DNA of 21,682 nt from RGIG5579 sp045531235 (GTDB lineage Bacteria > Bacillota > Clostridia > Oscillospirales > SIG627). Of the stretch, positions 6,391 to 13,716 are shown piece after piece. The notes below the pieces were generated by a model. It had not been told where the DNA came from. It ran no database searches and saw only the letters and a list, made by a program, of their open reading frames with translations. Location of the stretch: the NCBI GenBank assembly GCA_045531235.1, contig JAZSDQ010000112.1:1-21682 (forward strand), given 5' to 3'. Numbering within the stretch: the stretch's first letter is position 1; the number at the start of each line of letters is the position of its first letter. Position numbers and translations under genes: made by a program.

Positions 6391-6419
6391 TTGCAAAACT
6401 TCCCATATTAGAGTAAAAT
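6391..6419 (+). promoter_or_regulatory. Promoter of the yhiN-proS-nadABC operon
   Basis: TTGCAA (6391-6396), 17 bases, TAAAAT (6414-6419). It lies 31 bases before the first gene and is the only good promoter I can see for the six genes up to 13154. It is back to back with the HPr-like promoter across an A-rich stretch (6342-6390). Confidence 0.75.
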
Positions 6420-6450
6420 AAAGTGATATTCTATACAAGGATGGACTCCT

Positions 6451-7686
6451 ATGGGGAAAATCGCAATCATCGGCGGTGGCGCTGCAGGACTTCTTGCCGC
6501 AGGCACCGCAGGAGAATCGGGGGCTGAAATCACCCTCTACGAAAAAAATCCCATCACGGGAAAAAAGATCCTGATCACAGGCAAAGGCCGTTGCAACGTT
6601 ACCAATGACAGCGAAGTAAGAGAAATGGAAAAAAATCTCCCTCGGGGAGGAAAATTTCTCCGCAGCGCCCTTTACGCTTTCCCCCCTTCCGAGGTAATGC
6701 GGCTTTTGGAAGAAGTAGGCGTTCCCCTCAAGGTAGAACGGGGCAACCGCGTTTTTCCCGTATCCGATCGCGCCAAAGATATTCGTGATGCTTTGGAAAA
6801 ATATGCCCTTGATGGTAAAAATATTACCGTGAAAAAAGAAAAAGTTCTTTCCGTAAAAAAAGAAGGCGACGTTTTCCTTGTGGAAACGGGAAAAGGGAAA
6901 GAAGTGTTTTCCCGCGTGCTCATTGCCACGGGAGGCCTTTCTTACCCCGGCACAGGCTCCGACGGCGACGGCTACCGCTTCGCCAAAGCCTTTGGGCACA
7001 GCGTCGTTCCTTGCCGAGCCGCCCTCGTCCCTTTGACGGTAAAAGAAGATCTTCCCCGGGAAGCTATGGGGCTTTCTCTGAAAAATATCGCCATTCGTAT
7101 AGAGAATATTGCAGGCAAAAAGGTCTACGAGGATTTCGGAGAAATGCTTTTCTGCCATTTCGGCGTTTCCGGCCCCGTGATCCTTTCCGCCTCTTCCTAT
7201 CTTGATTTTGATAAGGAAAAGGAATACCGCCTTTTCATTGATTTAAAGCCCGCCCTCTCCACAGAGGAACTTGATAAGAGAGTACTTTCCGATTTTAAAG
7301 ACAATCAAAATCGGGATTTCATCAACGCCTTAAACCGCCTCATTCCTCAGAAGCTCATTGAGCCTATGGTTTCCCTTTCCGGCATGGATCCGAGAAAGAA
7401 AGTAAATCTCATCCGCCGCGAGGAACGGCAAAAATTCGTTTCTTTACTGAAAAAACTTCCTCTCACCGTTACGGGTACCCGTCCCATCAAGGAAGCCATC
7501 GTCACCCGCGGCGGCGTGGATCTGAAAGAAGTCGATCCCCGCACTATGGAATCCCGCTTGGTTCCCGGTCTGTATTTTGCAGGCGAGGTGCTGGATGCCG
7601 ACGGACTGACGGGAGGCTTTAATCTGCAAATAGCATTTTCCACAGGGCGCCTTGCAGGCGAATCCCTTTCCAAGGAGGAACTATGA
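6451..7686 (+). CDS. FAD-dependent oxidoreductase, HI0933/YhiN family
   Basis: Flavoprotein of 411 residues from the HI0933 family, whose members are annotated as NAD(P)/FAD-dependent or aminoacetone-oxidase-like oxidoreductases; the physiological substrate is mostly unknown. Visible features are the Rossmann dinucleotide-binding motif IIGGGAAGLLAAG (6-18), the family signature TGKKILITGKGRCNVTN (36-52), LIATGGLSYPGTGSDGDGY in the middle, and the C-terminal FAD-contacting LDADGLTGGFNLQIAFSTG. Length is typical. The start at 6451 has AAGGA about nine bases upstream. It is the first gene of a probable operon and its TGA overlaps the ATG of the next gene (ATGA), so the two are translationally coupled. 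Confidence 0.93.
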   Translation: MGKIAIIGGGAAGLLAAGTAGESGAEITLYEKNPITGKKILITGKGRCNVTNDSEVREMEKNLPRGGKFLRSALYAFPPSEVMRLLEEVGVPLKVERGNRVFPVSDRAKDIRDALEKYALDGKNITVKKEKVLSVKKEGDVFLVETGKGKEVFSRVLIATGGLSYPGTGSDGDGYRFAKAFGHSVVPCRAALVPLTVKEDLPREAMGLSLKNIAIRIENIAGKKVYEDFGEMLFCHFGVSGPVILSASSYLDFDKEKEYRLFIDLKPALSTEELDKRVLSDFKDNQNRDFINALNRLIPQKLIEPMVSLSGMDPRKKVNLIRREERQKFVSLLKKLPLTVTGTRPIKEAIVTRGGVDLKEVDPRTMESRLVPGLYFAGEVLDADGLTGGFNLQIAFSTGRLAGESLSKEEL

Positions 7687-8363
7687 CAGACCCAAATCAA
7701 ACCCCTTCCCCTTGGCGGCTTCTCTTTGAGAAAACAGGTCCCATCCGCTTCATTTCCCATCTGGATCTGACCCGCGCCTTTCACCGCGCTTTTTCTCGGG
7801 CAGAGATTCCGCTGAAATTCAGCGAGGGCTTTTCCCCTCACCCAAAATTTGCTTTCGGTCTTCCCCTCTCCGTAGGCACGGAAAGCCTTGCGGAGGTTGC
7901 CGATTTCAGCCTGAAAGCAGAGTATCATAAAAGCGCCGATGAGATTCTTTCGGCACTGCAAAAACAGATGCCAAGGGGCATCACACTTCTACAGCTGAAG
8001 GAAGCAGAAGGCAAGCTTTCGGAAATTGCCTTCGCCTCTTACGAGATCCGCCTTCCCCGGTTTGACCCCTCTTTGATCTTTGCGGCAACCAAGGCCCTCG
8101 GCGAGCCCATGACCGTGAAAAAGAAGAACAAAAAGGGCAAGATCGTGGAAAAAGAGATTTCCTCAGGCATTGACTCTGCAGTTCTTCTGGAGGAAAACGG
8201 TACCGTCGTTTTGCGCTGTACCCTTTCCGCTTCGGGAGAAAATTACATCAAGCCCGAGCTTGTGCTCACCGCCCTTAGCGAGGCCGTGCCTCAAGGGGAT
8301 TTCAGTGAAAAGAGAATTTTGCGCACAGGCGTTTTCCGTCAGGATAAAACAAAATTTCAGTAA
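7683..8363 (+). CDS. DUF2344 (TIGR03936) radical-SAM-associated protein
   Basis: A 226-residue protein matching the DUF2344 family. Recognisable are the opening WRLLFEKTGPIRFISHLDLTRAFHRA and SEGFSPHPKFAFGLPLSVG, which are highly conserved in it. The family is usually fused to, or encoded right after, a B12-binding radical SAM protein, often close to ribonuclease G and ribosomal protein L21/L27 genes; its function is unknown. Here no radical SAM gene is in the window: the gene overlaps the YhiN-type flavoprotein gene by four bases and is followed 23 bases later by proS. A lysine-rich insertion (KKKNKKGKIVEK) sits before the C-terminal third. The partner may be elsewhere in the genome (inference). 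Confidence 0.85.
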   Translation: MTDPNQTPSPWRLLFEKTGPIRFISHLDLTRAFHRAFSRAEIPLKFSEGFSPHPKFAFGLPLSVGTESLAEVADFSLKAEYHKSADEILSALQKQMPRGITLLQLKEAEGKLSEIAFASYEIRLPRFDPSLIFAATKALGEPMTVKKKNKKGKIVEKEISSGIDSAVLLEENGTVVLRCTLSASGENYIKPELVLTALSEAVPQGDFSEKRILRTGVFRQDKTKFQ

Positions 8364-8386
8364 ATCAGCTTTGAAAGGATAGAATT

Positions 8387-9835
8387 ATGGCAAACAAAGA
8401 GAAAAACGGACTTTTGGAAGAAATCACCCCCATGGACGTGGATTTCGCCAAGTGGTACACCGATATTTGTAAGAAAGCAGAGCTAGTGGAATACACCAGC
8501 GTAAAGGGCTGTATGGTCATTCGTCCCTACGGCTACGCCATCTGGGAGAACATTCAGCGTCTTCTGGACGGATATTTTAAGGCAACGGGCCACGAAAACG
8601 TATGTATGCCTATGTTCATTCCCGAATCCCTTTTGCAAAAGGAAAAGGATCACGTGGCAGGCTTTGCTCCCGAGGTAGCTTGGGTCACCCACGGCGGCTC
8701 GGAAAAATTGGAGGACCGCCTTTGCGTACGTCCCACCTCCGAGACCCTCTTCTGTGAGCATTACGCCAATATCGTTCACTCCTACCGCGATCTGCCCAAG
8801 CTCTATAACCAGTGGGTCAGCGTCGTCCGTTGGGAGAAGACCACCCGCCCCTTCCTTCGTTCCAGAGAATTTTTGTGGCAGGAGGGTCACACCATTCACG
8901 AAACCGCAGAGGAAGCCATTGCAGAAACCGAGCAGATGCTGAATGTTTACGCAAACTTCTGTGAAAAGGATCTTGCCATTCCCGTAGTCAAGGGTAAAAA
9001 GACGGAAAGCGATAAATTCGCAGGCGCAGAAGCCACCTACGCCATCGAAGCTCTTATGCACGACGGCAAGGCTCTGCAGGCAGGCACCTCCCACTATTTC
9101 GGAGACGGTTTTGCCCGCGCCTTTGATATTGAATACACCTCCCGTGAAAATAAGAAGGTCCATCCCTTCCAGACCTCCTGGGGCGTAACCACCCGTCTCA
9201 TCGGTGCCATCATTATGACCCACGGTGACAATAAGGGTCTTGTTCTTCCCCCCAGAGTTGCCCCCATTCAGGCGATCATCGTTCCCATCGCTCAGCACAA
9301 AGAGGGCGTATTGGATCAGTGCTCCGCGCTTCTTGATTCTCTCAAGAACTCCTTCCGTGTGAAGATGGACGACAGTGACAACTCTCCCGGATGGAAATTT
9401 GCCGAATATGAAATGAAGGGCGTTCCCGTTCGTATCGAAATGGGCCCCCGTGATATCGAAAAAGGCGAATGTGTCCTGGTTCTCCGCCACAACGGCGAAA
9501 AGAGAGTCGTTAAGGTGGAAGACATTGCTGCCGAATTGCAGAAAGCACTTGACGACGTAAACGAAGGCATTTACAAAAAAGCACTGGAAAACAGAGAAAA
9601 GAGAACCTATACCTGTCTTACCACCGACGAGATCTCCGCCGCCCTCAAGGAAAACGGCCCCGGCTTTATCCGTGCGGCTTGGTGCGGTGACGAGGAATGT
9701 GAAGACAAGGTCAAGGAGCTTTGCGGCGTCGGTAGCCGCTGTATGCCCTTGGACGAGCAGGAAAACGTCACCGGCAAATGTGTATGCTGCGGCAAAGAGG
9801 CTAAGCACATGGTCCTTTGGGGCATCGCTTATTAA
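8387..9835 (+). CDS. proS: Prolyl-tRNA synthetase, short (archaeal/eukaryote-like) type
   Basis: Class II aminoacyl-tRNA synthetase charging tRNA-Pro with proline. The 482 residues correspond to the short ProS type 3 form without the editing insertion found in E. coli-type ProRS. Visible: RPTSET (115-120), motif 2 with RWEKTTRPFLRSREFLWQEGHT (148-169, too long to be chance), motif 3 around GDNKGLVLPPRVAP, an anticodon-binding domain, and a C-terminal domain rich in cysteines (433, 438, 446, 452, 465, 467, 468) ending in the conserved Tyr482, typical of the zinc-binding tail of this type. The RBS is AAAGGATAG just upstream. It is the third gene of the operon. No T-box precedes it, unlike pheS at the right end of the window. 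Confidence 0.96.
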   Translation: MANKEKNGLLEEITPMDVDFAKWYTDICKKAELVEYTSVKGCMVIRPYGYAIWENIQRLLDGYFKATGHENVCMPMFIPESLLQKEKDHVAGFAPEVAWVTHGGSEKLEDRLCVRPTSETLFCEHYANIVHSYRDLPKLYNQWVSVVRWEKTTRPFLRSREFLWQEGHTIHETAEEAIAETEQMLNVYANFCEKDLAIPVVKGKKTESDKFAGAEATYAIEALMHDGKALQAGTSHYFGDGFARAFDIEYTSRENKKVHPFQTSWGVTTRLIGAIIMTHGDNKGLVLPPRVAPIQAIIVPIAQHKEGVLDQCSALLDSLKNSFRVKMDDSDNSPGWKFAEYEMKGVPVRIEMGPRDIEKGECVLVLRHNGEKRVVKVEDIAAELQKALDDVNEGIYKKALENREKRTYTCLTTDEISAALKENGPGFIRAAWCGDEECEDKVKELCGVGSRCMPLDEQENVTGKCVCCGKEAKHMVLWGIAY

Positions 9836-9852
9836 ATCGTAAGAGGTTTTGT

Positions 9853-10746
9853 ATGATCCAAACCATTCGTAAACTGAAAGAAGAGAAGAACGCTCTGATC
9901 CTGGCGCACTACTATGCGCCGTTGGAGATCTGGGAGCTTGCGGATTTCATCGGAGACAGTCTGGAATTGAGCCGCAAGGCCGCCGTAGCAAAAGAGGATC
10001 TTATCGTTTTCTGCGGCGTACGCTTTATGGCAGAATCCGCAAAGATCTTAAATCCCGCCAAAAAGGTTCTCCTCCCCGTAGAAGATGCAGGCTGTCCCAT
10101 GGCGGATATGATCACCGCCGAAAAGCTTCGCGAACTGAAGAAAATGCATCCCGAAGCCGCCGTGATCTGCTACGTCAATTCCTCTGCCGAAGTCAAGGCG
10201 GAGAGTGATATCTGTTGCACCTCCTCCAACGCCGTCAAGGTGGCAGGCAGTCTTTCTCAGAAAGAGATCCTTTTCGTTCCCGATCGCAACCTGGGCAGTC
10301 ACGTGGCAAAGCACTACCCCGAAAAGACCTTCCACTTTATTGAAGGCTTTTGCCCCATTCATAACGCCTGCACTGCCGAGGATCTGAAGAAAGCCAAGGA
10401 GAATCATCCCGACGCCCTCATTGCCGCCCATCCCGAATGCGGCCCCGGCACGGGAGAAATTGCGGATTTCGTAGGCTCCACCACGGGAATTCTGGATTTT
10501 TGCCGAAAAAGCGAAGGAAAAGAATTCATCATCGGAACCGAGCTGGAGATCGTCCTTGCACTGCAAAAGGAATTGCCCGAAAAGAAGTTCTATCCTGCAA
10601 AAGAAGACTTTCTCTGCGAAAACATGAAGAAAAACACCCTCAAAGCTTTGAAAGAAGCACTTCTTGAGGAAAAACACGAAATCGTACTTGACCAGAAAAC
10701 TCTCGCCGCCGCCAAGAGCGCTTTGGAGAGAATGATCAAGCTGTAA
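9853..10746 (+). CDS. nadA: Quinolinate synthase NadA
   Basis: [4Fe-4S] enzyme that condenses iminoaspartate (from NadB) with dihydroxyacetone phosphate to quinolinate in de novo NAD synthesis. From the chosen ATG it is 297 residues, the normal short form. The three cluster cysteines are in place: Cys81 in AGCPMADM, Cys167 in GFCPIH and Cys255 in LCENMKK, very close to the positions known for the Thermotoga enzyme (81/168/254). Other family blocks are LAHYYAP (18-24), YVNSSAEVKAESD (107-119) and HPECGPGT (193-200). The open frame extends 12 codons upstream into proS, but AGAGG before 9853 supports this start. It is 17 bases after proS and 11 before nadB. The cluster makes it oxygen-sensitive, consistent with an anaerobe. 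Confidence 0.97.
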   Translation: MIQTIRKLKEEKNALILAHYYAPLEIWELADFIGDSLELSRKAAVAKEDLIVFCGVRFMAESAKILNPAKKVLLPVEDAGCPMADMITAEKLRELKKMHPEAAVICYVNSSAEVKAESDICCTSSNAVKVAGSLSQKEILFVPDRNLGSHVAKHYPEKTFHFIEGFCPIHNACTAEDLKKAKENHPDALIAAHPECGPGTGEIADFVGSTTGILDFCRKSEGKEFIIGTELEIVLALQKELPEKKFYPAKEDFLCENMKKNTLKALKEALLEEKHEIVLDQKTLAAAKSALERMIKL

Positions 10747-10757
10747 AAAGGATCGTT

Positions 10758-12317
10758 ATGCGTAGATATTTATATTCCGACATTGAAAACCTTTCCTCCC
10801 TCCCTCGGGAAGAATTTGACGTTGTCGTCGTAGGAAGCGGCGTGGCAGGCCTTTTTGCCGCCTTGAATCTTGATGAGAAGGACAGCGTTGCCATTCTTAC
10901 CAAGACCGATCTGGAGCACTCCAATTCCTGGCAGGCGCAAGGCGGCATTGCCGCAGTGCTTGCAGAAGAAGACTGCTTTCAGCTTCACATTGAGGATACC
11001 ATGACCGCAGGCGCAGGCCTTTGCAAGGAAGAAGCCGTGCGCGTTCTCGTAGAGGAAGGTCCCGAAGCCATTCACACCCTGGAAAAATGGGAAGTTCCCT
11101 TTGATTACAACGAATCGGGCCAATTGGTCCTTGCCCGTGAAGGCGGCCACCGCCTCCGCAGGATCGCTCACTGTGACGGGGACGCTACCGGCAGAGAGAC
11201 TACCAAGCGCCTGGGGCAGATCGTTATGACCCGAGCCAATATCCGTACCTATTTCCGTCACGCTATGATCGATATCGTCACCGATGAAAACGGTGTTTGC
11301 GGCGTGGTGGCATACAACGAGGAAAAGCGGAATTTCTGTTATTTCGCCTCAAGAAACGTCATTCTGGCAACGGGCGGTATCGGTCAGCTTTATAACCACA
11401 CCACCAACCCCCGCGGCGCCGTTGGCGACGGTATGGCTTGCGCATTCCGCGCAGGGGCAAAGCCTGAAAATATGGAAATGGTACAGTTCCACCCCACCAC
11501 CCTCATGGCAGGGGAAATGGAAGGCAGACTTTTCCTCATTTCCGAAGCCGTCCGCGGCGAAGGCGCCATTCTCCGCAACGGCAGCGGCGAAGGCTTTATG
11601 AAGGGCAAGCACCCCATGGCAGATCTTGCCCCCAGAGATATCGTTACCAGAGAAATTTTAAAGGAGCTCCGCCGCACGGGAGAAGACAGAGCATATCTTG
11701 ACTGCTCCCACATGACCAGAGAATTCTTTTTCCGCCGCTTCCCCAATATTTCCGCTCAATGCTCTTCTCTTGGCATTGAACTGACCCGTGATTTTATTCC
11801 CATTCACCCTGCTCAGCACTATTTTATGGGCGGCGTTTCCACCGATCTCAACGGCGAAACCAACGTTCCCGGACTGTTCGCCTGCGGTGAAGTCAGCTGC
11901 ACGGGCGTACACGGCGCCAACCGCCTGGCTTCCAACTCTATGCTGGAGTGCCTGGTGTTCGGCAGAAGATGCGCCAAGACCATTGACGCTTCCGATAGAA
12001 GCCGTGAAATTGCCGTTCCCGAGATCAAAAACGAAAAAGCCCTCATCCGCCCCTCGGCAGAAGAGCTTCGCCAGGATCGGAAAAAACTCCGTCAGGCGCT
12101 TTCCCACGCCTTCGGCCCCGTCCGTCGCACGGGAGAAATGCAGTACGGTCTGGAAAAGATCCGTTCCCTTTGGGAAAAATACGATCACGTCAATTGTGAC
12201 GATCCTGCCGCTGCAGAGCTTTGCAATATGACCGTGGTGGCATTGGAAATTGCCAAAGCCGCCGTAGCAAGAAAAGAAAGCATCGGCGCGCACTACATTG
12301 AAGACGAAAGGAAATAA
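10758..12317 (+). CDS. nadB: L-aspartate oxidase NadB
   Basis: FAD enzyme that oxidises L-aspartate to iminoaspartate, the substrate of NadA; in anaerobes fumarate rather than oxygen is the likely acceptor. The 519 residues show the dinucleotide-binding VVVVGSGVAGLFAALNL (22-38), SWQAQGGIAAV (57-67), HCDGDATGRET (138-148), HPAQHYFMGGV in the second half and GEVSCTGVHGANRLASNSMLE of the succinate dehydrogenase/aspartate oxidase flavoprotein group; the helical C-terminal domain follows. The N-terminal extension of about 20 residues before the FAD motif is usual in clostridial NadB. The RBS is AAAAGGAT. It sits between nadA and nadC, which rules out a fumarate reductase reading. Confidence 0.96.
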   Translation: MRRYLYSDIENLSSLPREEFDVVVVGSGVAGLFAALNLDEKDSVAILTKTDLEHSNSWQAQGGIAAVLAEEDCFQLHIEDTMTAGAGLCKEEAVRVLVEEGPEAIHTLEKWEVPFDYNESGQLVLAREGGHRLRRIAHCDGDATGRETTKRLGQIVMTRANIRTYFRHAMIDIVTDENGVCGVVAYNEEKRNFCYFASRNVILATGGIGQLYNHTTNPRGAVGDGMACAFRAGAKPENMEMVQFHPTTLMAGEMEGRLFLISEAVRGEGAILRNGSGEGFMKGKHPMADLAPRDIVTREILKELRRTGEDRAYLDCSHMTREFFFRRFPNISAQCSSLGIELTRDFIPIHPAQHYFMGGVSTDLNGETNVPGLFACGEVSCTGVHGANRLASNSMLECLVFGRRCAKTIDASDRSREIAVPEIKNEKALIRPSAEELRQDRKKLRQALSHAFGPVRRTGEMQYGLEKIRSLWEKYDHVNCDDPAAAELCNMTVVALEIAKAAVARKESIGAHYIEDERK

Positions 12318-12320
12318 GCC

Positions 12321-13154
12321 ATGTTGGATCTGAATCTTAATGATCTCATTGCCCGTTCTCTCAAGGAGGACATCGGCACAGGTGATATTACCACCCTTTC
12401 CACCATTCCTGCAGAAAAAACCATTACAGGCCGCTTCCTTGCCAAAGAAAACGGTATCCTTTGCGGCATGGACGTAGCAAGGGCCGTGTTCCAATTCATT
12501 GACCCCGCCATCGCTTTGAATAACGTAAAAAAAGACGGCGACCGCATTGAAAAAGGCGAAGTCCTCGCCACCGTAGAGGGAAATGCAAGAAACATCCTCA
12601 CCGGCGAAAGACTTGCCCTCAATCTGATGCAGCATATGTCCGGCATTGCCACCCGCACCCGTGAAGCGGTAGACAAGGTTGCAGGCACGGCGGCGCGCAT
12701 TGCCGATACGAGAAAGACCACTCCCGGACTTCGCGTTCTGGAAAAATACGCCGTAAAATGCGGCGGCGGCTCCAATCACCGTTTCAATCTTGCCGACGGT
12801 GTCCTCATTAAGGACAACCACATCGAAGCTGCAGGCGGCATCACCCCCGCCGTGAAAATGGCAAGAGAAAATATCCCCCACACCTTGAAAATTGAGGTGG
12901 AAGTAGAAACCTTCCCTCAGCTGGAAGAAGCTCTTGAGGCTGGGGCAGATATTATTATGCTTGATAATATGAGCTATGAAGATATGAAAAAAGCCGTGGA
13001 TATGGTGGCAGGCAGAGCCCTCACCGAAGCCAGCGGCAATATGGGCGAAAAAGATCTGAAGACCGTTGCCGAAACCGGCGTGGATCTCATTTCCATCGGC
13101 GCTCTCACCCACTCCGTCAAAGCGCTGGATATCAGCTTGAAATTCAAGTTCTGA
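12321..13154 (+). CDS. nadC: Nicotinate-nucleotide pyrophosphorylase (carboxylating) NadC
   Basis: Quinolinate phosphoribosyltransferase: converts quinolinate and PRPP to nicotinate mononucleotide with release of CO2, completing the nadA-nadB-nadC series. The 277 residues include EDIGTGDITT (16-25), NLMQHMSGIATRT (101-113), ADTRKTTPGLR (128-138), the substrate-binding SNHRFNLADGVLIKDNH (151-167, Arg154 and Lys164), KIEVEVE, and EASGN and SIGALTHS near the C-terminus. It starts three bases after nadB, with AAAGGA as RBS inside the nadB end. It is the last gene of the operon, followed by a terminator. Confidence 0.97.
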   Translation: MLDLNLNDLIARSLKEDIGTGDITTLSTIPAEKTITGRFLAKENGILCGMDVARAVFQFIDPAIALNNVKKDGDRIEKGEVLATVEGNARNILTGERLALNLMQHMSGIATRTREAVDKVAGTAARIADTRKTTPGLRVLEKYAVKCGGGSNHRFNLADGVLIKDNHIEAAGGITPAVKMARENIPHTLKIEVEVETFPQLEEALEAGADIIMLDNMSYEDMKKAVDMVAGRALTEASGNMGEKDLKTVAETGVDLISIGALTHSVKALDISLKFKF

Positions 13155-13170
13155 TTTTCAAAAAACACGT

Positions 13171-13199
13171 AAAAAAGCACCCCAAGGGGTGCTTTTTTT
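13171..13199. terminator. Bidirectional terminator between nadC and the PerR-like gene
   Basis: AAAAAAGCACCCC (13171-13183), AA, GGGGTGCTTTTTTT (13186-13199). Symmetrical hairpin with A- and T-tracts. The stop codon of the minus-strand gene (13198-13200) is made by the end of the T-tract. Confidence 0.92.
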
Positions 13200-13569
13200 A
13201 TTCTTCCCGACATTTGGGACAAACGCCGAAAAACTCTGCATTGTGAAAAGACAGAGCATAGCCCGATTCTTTTTCCAATGCCATCACCGATTGCTCGGGA
13301 AACTTCGCATCATAGATCTCTCCGCAACGGGTACAAATAATGTGGCAGTGCCCATTTCGCCCGTCAAAGCGGTCCTCCGTACCCACGTGAAGCCGTAGAA
13401 TTTCTCCCTCGTCGGCGGCGTCCTTCAATACCCGATACACCGTTGCCCGACTGAGCTTGGGATATTTTTCTTTCAGCGTTTCATACAGTTCCATGGCGGA
13501 AGGATGATCGTATCTTTCCCGAAGCTCGGCAAAAATAGCCTTTTTCTGTTCTGTATTTCTCTTTTGCAT
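13198..13569 (-). CDS. perR: Fur-family regulator, PerR-like
   Basis: Metal-dependent transcription repressor, probably of peroxide/metal response genes. The 123 residues contain a winged helix (about 5-60) with HPSAMELYETLKEKYPKLSRATVYRVL, then the dimerisation domain. The structural zinc site is complete: Cys79/Cys82 (CTRC) and Cys117/Cys120 (CPKC). The regulatory metal ligands aligned by eye to B. subtilis PerR are all present: His22, Asp69 (in RFD), His74, His76 (HCH) and Asp87; an Asp at the last position is the PerR pattern, whereas Fur proteins usually have Glu. It is short at the N-terminus compared with B. subtilis PerR (145 aa). It has a strong own promoter with a possible autoregulatory inverted repeat. 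It is convergent with nadC and divergent from the polysaccharide cassette. Fur or Zur is the alternative. Confidence 0.82.
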   Translation of the reverse strand: MQKRNTEQKKAIFAELRERYDHPSAMELYETLKEKYPKLSRATVYRVLKDAADEGEILRLHVGTEDRFDGRNGHCHIICTRCGEIYDAKFPEQSVMALEKESGYALSFHNAEFFGVCPKCREE

Positions 13570-13591
13570 AGCCTCTCCTTTCCGTCTTCTT

Positions 13592-13610
13592 ATTAGGAAT
13601 CTGTCTTAAT
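13592..13610. promoter_or_regulatory. Inverted repeat at the PerR-like promoter, possible operator
   Basis: On the - strand ATTAAGA-N5-TCCTAAT (one mismatch in 7+7) starts at the end of the -10 box and covers the expected transcription start, a usual place for an autorepression site. It resembles AT-rich PerR/Fur boxes but its 7-5-7 spacing differs from the 7-1-7 Per box of B. subtilis. Confidence 0.4.
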
Positions 13611-13637
13611 TATATACATTCTTTTTCCATTCGTCAA
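13609..13637 (-). promoter_or_regulatory. Promoter of the PerR-like gene
   Basis: On the - strand TTGACG (13632-13637), 17 bases, TATAAT (13609-13614). A near-consensus sigma-A promoter about 40 bases before the start codon, whose RBS is GGAAAGGAGAGG. Confidence 0.9.
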
Positions 13638-13654
13638 GAGAAAATCTTTCCATC

Positions 13655-13683
13655 TTGAAATATCCCATACTTTATGGTAAAAT
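13655..13683 (+). promoter_or_regulatory. Promoter of the polysaccharide cassette
   Basis: TTGAAA (13655-13660), 17 bases, TAAAAT (13678-13683). The -35 box is 17 bases from that of the divergent PerR-like gene. A palindrome ATACT-A-AGTAT (13685-13695) covers the expected start site. No other promoter is seen until the T-box at the end of the cassette. Confidence 0.75.
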
Positions 13684-13716
13684 AATACTAAGTATAGACT
13701 TTTATGGGAGGCAGCT

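Noticed and set aside
9817..9852. NadA start inside the proS end
   Set aside because: The later ATG at 9853 has an RBS and gives cluster cysteines at the standard positions 81, 167 and 255.
11658..13112. A 484-codon open frame opposite nadB and nadC, and a 441-codon one opposite proS (8483-9808)
   Set aside because: Both are antisense to unmistakable enzymes, with no RBS, promoter or domain.
6451..13154. NiaR-type operator or niacin riboswitch before the nad genes
   Set aside because: I looked for an inverted repeat near 9800-9860 and 6390-6450 and found none that is convincing.
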